Shown here one piece after another: positions 62,134-64,000 of a DNA stretch of 64,000 nt. Within the stretch, counting starts at the first letter, position 1, and each line of letters opens with the position of its first letter. The notes under the pieces are model-generated. The model ran no database searches. It was not told the origin of the DNA and was given only the letters and a program-made list of their open reading frames with translations. This DNA is from an uncultured Bacilli bacterium (GTDB taxonomy: Bacteria > Bacillota_I > Bacilli_A > RF39 > UBA660), in contig CAKPKL010000003.1 of NCBI GenBank assembly GCA_934167485.1, positions 1 through 64,000 on the forward strand, given 5' to 3'. Position numbers and translations under genes: made by a program.

Positions 62134-62160
62134 AAATCTCTAGTTTTCTAGGGATTTTTT
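62134..62160 (+). terminator. Terminator of the 55-aa membrane protein gene
   Basis: AAATCTCTAG (62134-62143) pairs with CTAGGGATTT (62148-62157) including a U-G wobble on the plus strand, followed by six or more Ts. Confidence 0.85.
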
Positions 62161-62241
62161 GTAATTATTTACTAATATTTCAAAGTTATTATATTTTATT
62201 AATCTAGTTTTTATGATATAATACTACTTGGAAGTGATTTT

Positions 62242-62790
62242 ATGTTTAAAAAATTAAATATATTAGATGAAAAAGACCCACATTTAAGAAAATCTAGTGT
62301 GGATGCTAAACTACCTTTATCTAAGGAATATAAAACTTTAATAAAACAAATAATAAAAGAATTAACATATAGTCAAATAGAAGAATATGAAAAGAAATAT
62401 GAATTAAGACCTGGTATGGGACTTGCCTTTAATCAACTTGGTATTAATGAAAAAGTAATTGTTATTGTTTATGAAAACAAAGATGGAATATTTGAAGAAT
62501 ATGTAGTTGTTAATCCAAAAATAATAAGTTATTCTGATGAAATGATTGCTGCTGAAGCTGGTGAAGGATGTCTAAGTGTTAACCGTGAGGTACCAGGACA
62601 TGTTAAACGTCATGCTAGAGTTACTGTTGAAGGATTTGATGTAGATGGTAATCCTATTAAAATAAGAGCAAGAGAAGATCTTTCTATAGCTTTTCAACAT
62701 GAAATAGATCATTTAAACGGTATTTTATTTTATGATAGAATTGATAAGAATAAACCTTTTTATACTGAAGATGAATTAAGATTAATATAG
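62242..62790 (+). CDS. def: Peptide deformylase
   Basis: 182 aa. Removes the formyl group from nascent proteins. The three metal-site motifs are present: GMGLAFNQLG near 61 (motif I, usually GxGLAAxQ), EGCLSVN near 113 with the Cys ligand, and QHEIDHLNG near 152 with the two His ligands and catalytic Glu. Gram-positive type 2 length. Followed after 9 bp by a tiny membrane-protein gene. Confidence 0.95.
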   Translation: MFKKLNILDEKDPHLRKSSVDAKLPLSKEYKTLIKQIIKELTYSQIEEYEKKYELRPGMGLAFNQLGINEKVIVIVYENKDGIFEEYVVVNPKIISYSDEMIAAEAGEGCLSVNREVPGHVKRHARVTVEGFDVDGNPIKIRAREDLSIAFQHEIDHLNGILFYDRIDKNKPFYTEDELRLI

Positions 62791-62799
62791 GAGGTATTT

Positions 62800-62877
62800 A
62801 TGAAGGGTGCGCTTAAATACATTGCTTTATTTTTAGTAGCTTGTATACTTTCAATAATAATTTATTATAGTATATAA
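62800..62877 (+). CDS. Very small membrane protein, 25 aa
   Basis: MKGALKYIALFLVACILSIIIYYSI: a basic start and one membrane helix. A clear RBS (AGGAGG, 62789-62794) lies over the def stop codon, so it is likely coupled to def. The end overlaps a bidirectional hairpin. Function unknown; could be a regulatory micropeptide or a non-functional short frame. Confidence 0.55.
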   Translation: MKGALKYIALFLVACILSIIIYYSI

Positions 62878-62905
62878 AAACAAAACTTTAATTAGTTTTG
62901 TTTTT
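62876..62905. terminator. Bidirectional terminator between def unit and FemX-like gene
   Basis: AAAAACAAAACT (62876-62887) pairs with AGTTTTGTTTTT (62894-62905), giving A/T tails on both strands for the two converging units. Confidence 0.8.
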
Positions 62906-64000
62906 TATATCTTATTTTTAAATATTTATTATATAAGAAATATAGTAATTTATTATTTACATAATCAAATTCACCTATAAATTCTTTTAACTCTCCACCA
63001 AGTCTTTGTTTAAATAAATGAATACCATATATTGGATTATCCTGAGTAGGAGCTCCCGTTGTACCAAAGAAATCTATTACTTTATATCCAGATTCATTAG
63101 CATCTTTTATTATTTCATAGTACAATAAATAATTAGCATTTAACCATCTTAATTTATTATGATTACCACCGTGTACTGTCCATACCATATCTTTATATTT
63201 AGCAGTTATTATAGATGATAGTACTAATTCTTTTTCATTTATATCATTAATTTCTACCAATTCTTTATTAAGTTTACTTAGTTTATTTTGTAAATCTTTT
63301 ATTAAATTTTGACTTTTTGATACATTTTTATTTTGTACATTTTCTAATTTTTCTATTTGTGATTTAATATCACTTATCAAATTATTATATGTATCTTTTA
63401 ATTCATTTATATTTACTTTTAAAACATATATATCACTCATGTTATGGTTATTAAATATTTTATAAAATTCTTCATAATATGATTTTTTACAAGGAGATAT
63501 GTGTTCTCTAATACCAGTTTCTACCATTGTTGTATAAAATGCATCTATATCTTTTATATCTCCTTTATACATATTTAAATTATATTGATTACCTTTATTT
63601 AATATTTTTCTTGTTGTTGGATGAAATGAAGCATAAACATCTTTTATATTTTTATCAATATCTAATCTAAATGTATATCTTGGTTGATTATGCTCAAAGT
63701 TCTTATTAAAGCCTTTATGTTTAAATCCATTTCTTTGTAATTCATCTATTACATAAGCATATTTATCTATTTCTAGATCTGGATCCATTCTAAAAAATAT
63801 ATCATGATTTTTTTTAGTATATTCTTTTAAATAATTACAAAAAGTAGTTATTAATTTCTTATCACTATAATCTAGTATAAATCCTCTTGGACAATACATA
63901 TAGCCAATATTATTTAATATTTTCTTCTCTAAAACTAAAGCACTTGCTACAAGCTTTTTACCCTTTCTTAAACCTACATAATGAGGAATAAACTCTTTTG
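62892..64000 (-). CDS. FemX/FemAB-family aminoacyltransferase (truncated by window edge)
   Basis: At least 369 aa; the frame stays open from 63899 to 64000 (KEFIPHYVGLRKGKKLVASA before MYCPRGF), so the start lies outside. Fem enzymes add amino acids from aminoacyl-tRNA to the lipid II stem peptide to build cross-bridges. Typical features: YCPRGFILDY, FRLDIDKNIKDVYASFHPTTR, a helical arm with coiled-coil character (about 160-220 of the visible part), and YYEIIKDANESGYKVIDFFG followed by GIHLFKQRLGGELKEFIGEFDY at the C-terminus. Confidence 0.9.
   Translation of the reverse strand, partial: KEFIPHYVGLRKGKKLVASALVLEKKILNNIGYMYCPRGFILDYSDKKLITTFCNYLKEYTKKNHDIFFRMDPDLEIDKYAYVIDELQRNGFKHKGFNKNFEHNQPRYTFRLDIDKNIKDVYASFHPTTRKILNKGNQYNLNMYKGDIKDIDAFYTTMVETGIREHISPCKKSYYEEFYKIFNNHNMSDIYVLKVNINELKDTYNNLISDIKSQIEKLENVQNKNVSKSQNLIKDLQNKLSKLNKELVEINDINEKELVLSSIITAKYKDMVWTVHGGNHNKLRWLNANYLLYYEIIKDANESGYKVIDFFGTTGAPTQDNPIYGIHLFKQRLGGELKEFIGEFDYVNNKLLYFLYNKYLKIRYKKQN

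Overview
The window is AT-rich (roughly 27-28% G+C by eye), uses standard stops (TGA terminates genes and Trp is TGG), and carries a Gram-positive core set: murF, a SEDS gene, a FemX-like gene, ppdK, obg, tgt, priA, def, pyrG, and the Bacillus-like block ylbD-ylbE-rsmD. This suggests a small-genome uncultured Bacilli lineage, such as the gut RF39-type groups; that placement is inference. Most genes are on the minus strand. No rRNA, tRNA, IS element or prophage was recognised.

Layout, left to right. 1-8.7 kb: ppaC, two prepilin-like surface genes, a phosphoesterase, tgt, an orphan plus-strand gene and murF. 8.7-14.7 kb: tdk, a Xer recombinase, two related coiled-coil proteins and priA. 14.8-22 kb: a frame-shifted prepilin-like gene behind a poly-G tract, then housekeeping genes and an ABC exporter. 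22-22.7 kb: a type III toxin-antitoxin locus (ToxN/CptN-like toxin, RNA antitoxin with two pseudoknot repeats). 22.9-37 kb: ppdK, obg, three more prepilin-like genes and a Bce-type peptide-sensing/detoxification module. 37-46 kb: maf, a MazG-like gene, an MMPL exporter operon divergent from its TetR-type regulator, a dicarboxylate symporter and pyrG. 46-53 kb: a complete type II-A CRISPR-Cas locus (array, csn2, cas2, cas1, cas9, divergent tracrRNA). 53-64 kb: a dockerin-bearing glucosaminidase with a membrane-anchored partner candidate, rsmD-ylbE-ylbD, mtaB, a seventh prepilin-like gene, a SEDS gene, def and a truncated FemX-like gene.

The main theme is a dispersed family of seven proteins that share a near-identical class III/IV prepilin N-terminus (KGFTLIELLAVIVILAI) but carry unrelated passenger domains: GLUG-like repeats, BspA-type LRRs, or RPV-motif C-termini. 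Three of them (near 16.7, 36.9 and 60.55 kb) are preceded by a short leader frame encoding [K/R]-N-N-x-W-G-G-G through a run of 10 or 11 Gs. At 16.7 kb the run puts the start codon out of frame with the prepilin. At 36.9 kb the leader sits upstream of a strong intrinsic terminator that precedes the prepilin gene. At 60.55 kb it would add an N-terminal extension. I read these as candidate slipped-strand phase switches, one of them possibly a phase-variable attenuator. Several of the same genes have locally GC-rich, C-ending-codon patches just before a conserved RPV motif, reminiscent of diversity-generating-retroelement variable regions, although no reverse transcriptase is in the window. A second recurrent feature is that many promoters keep their -35 hexamer inside the terminator hairpin of the preceding gene.
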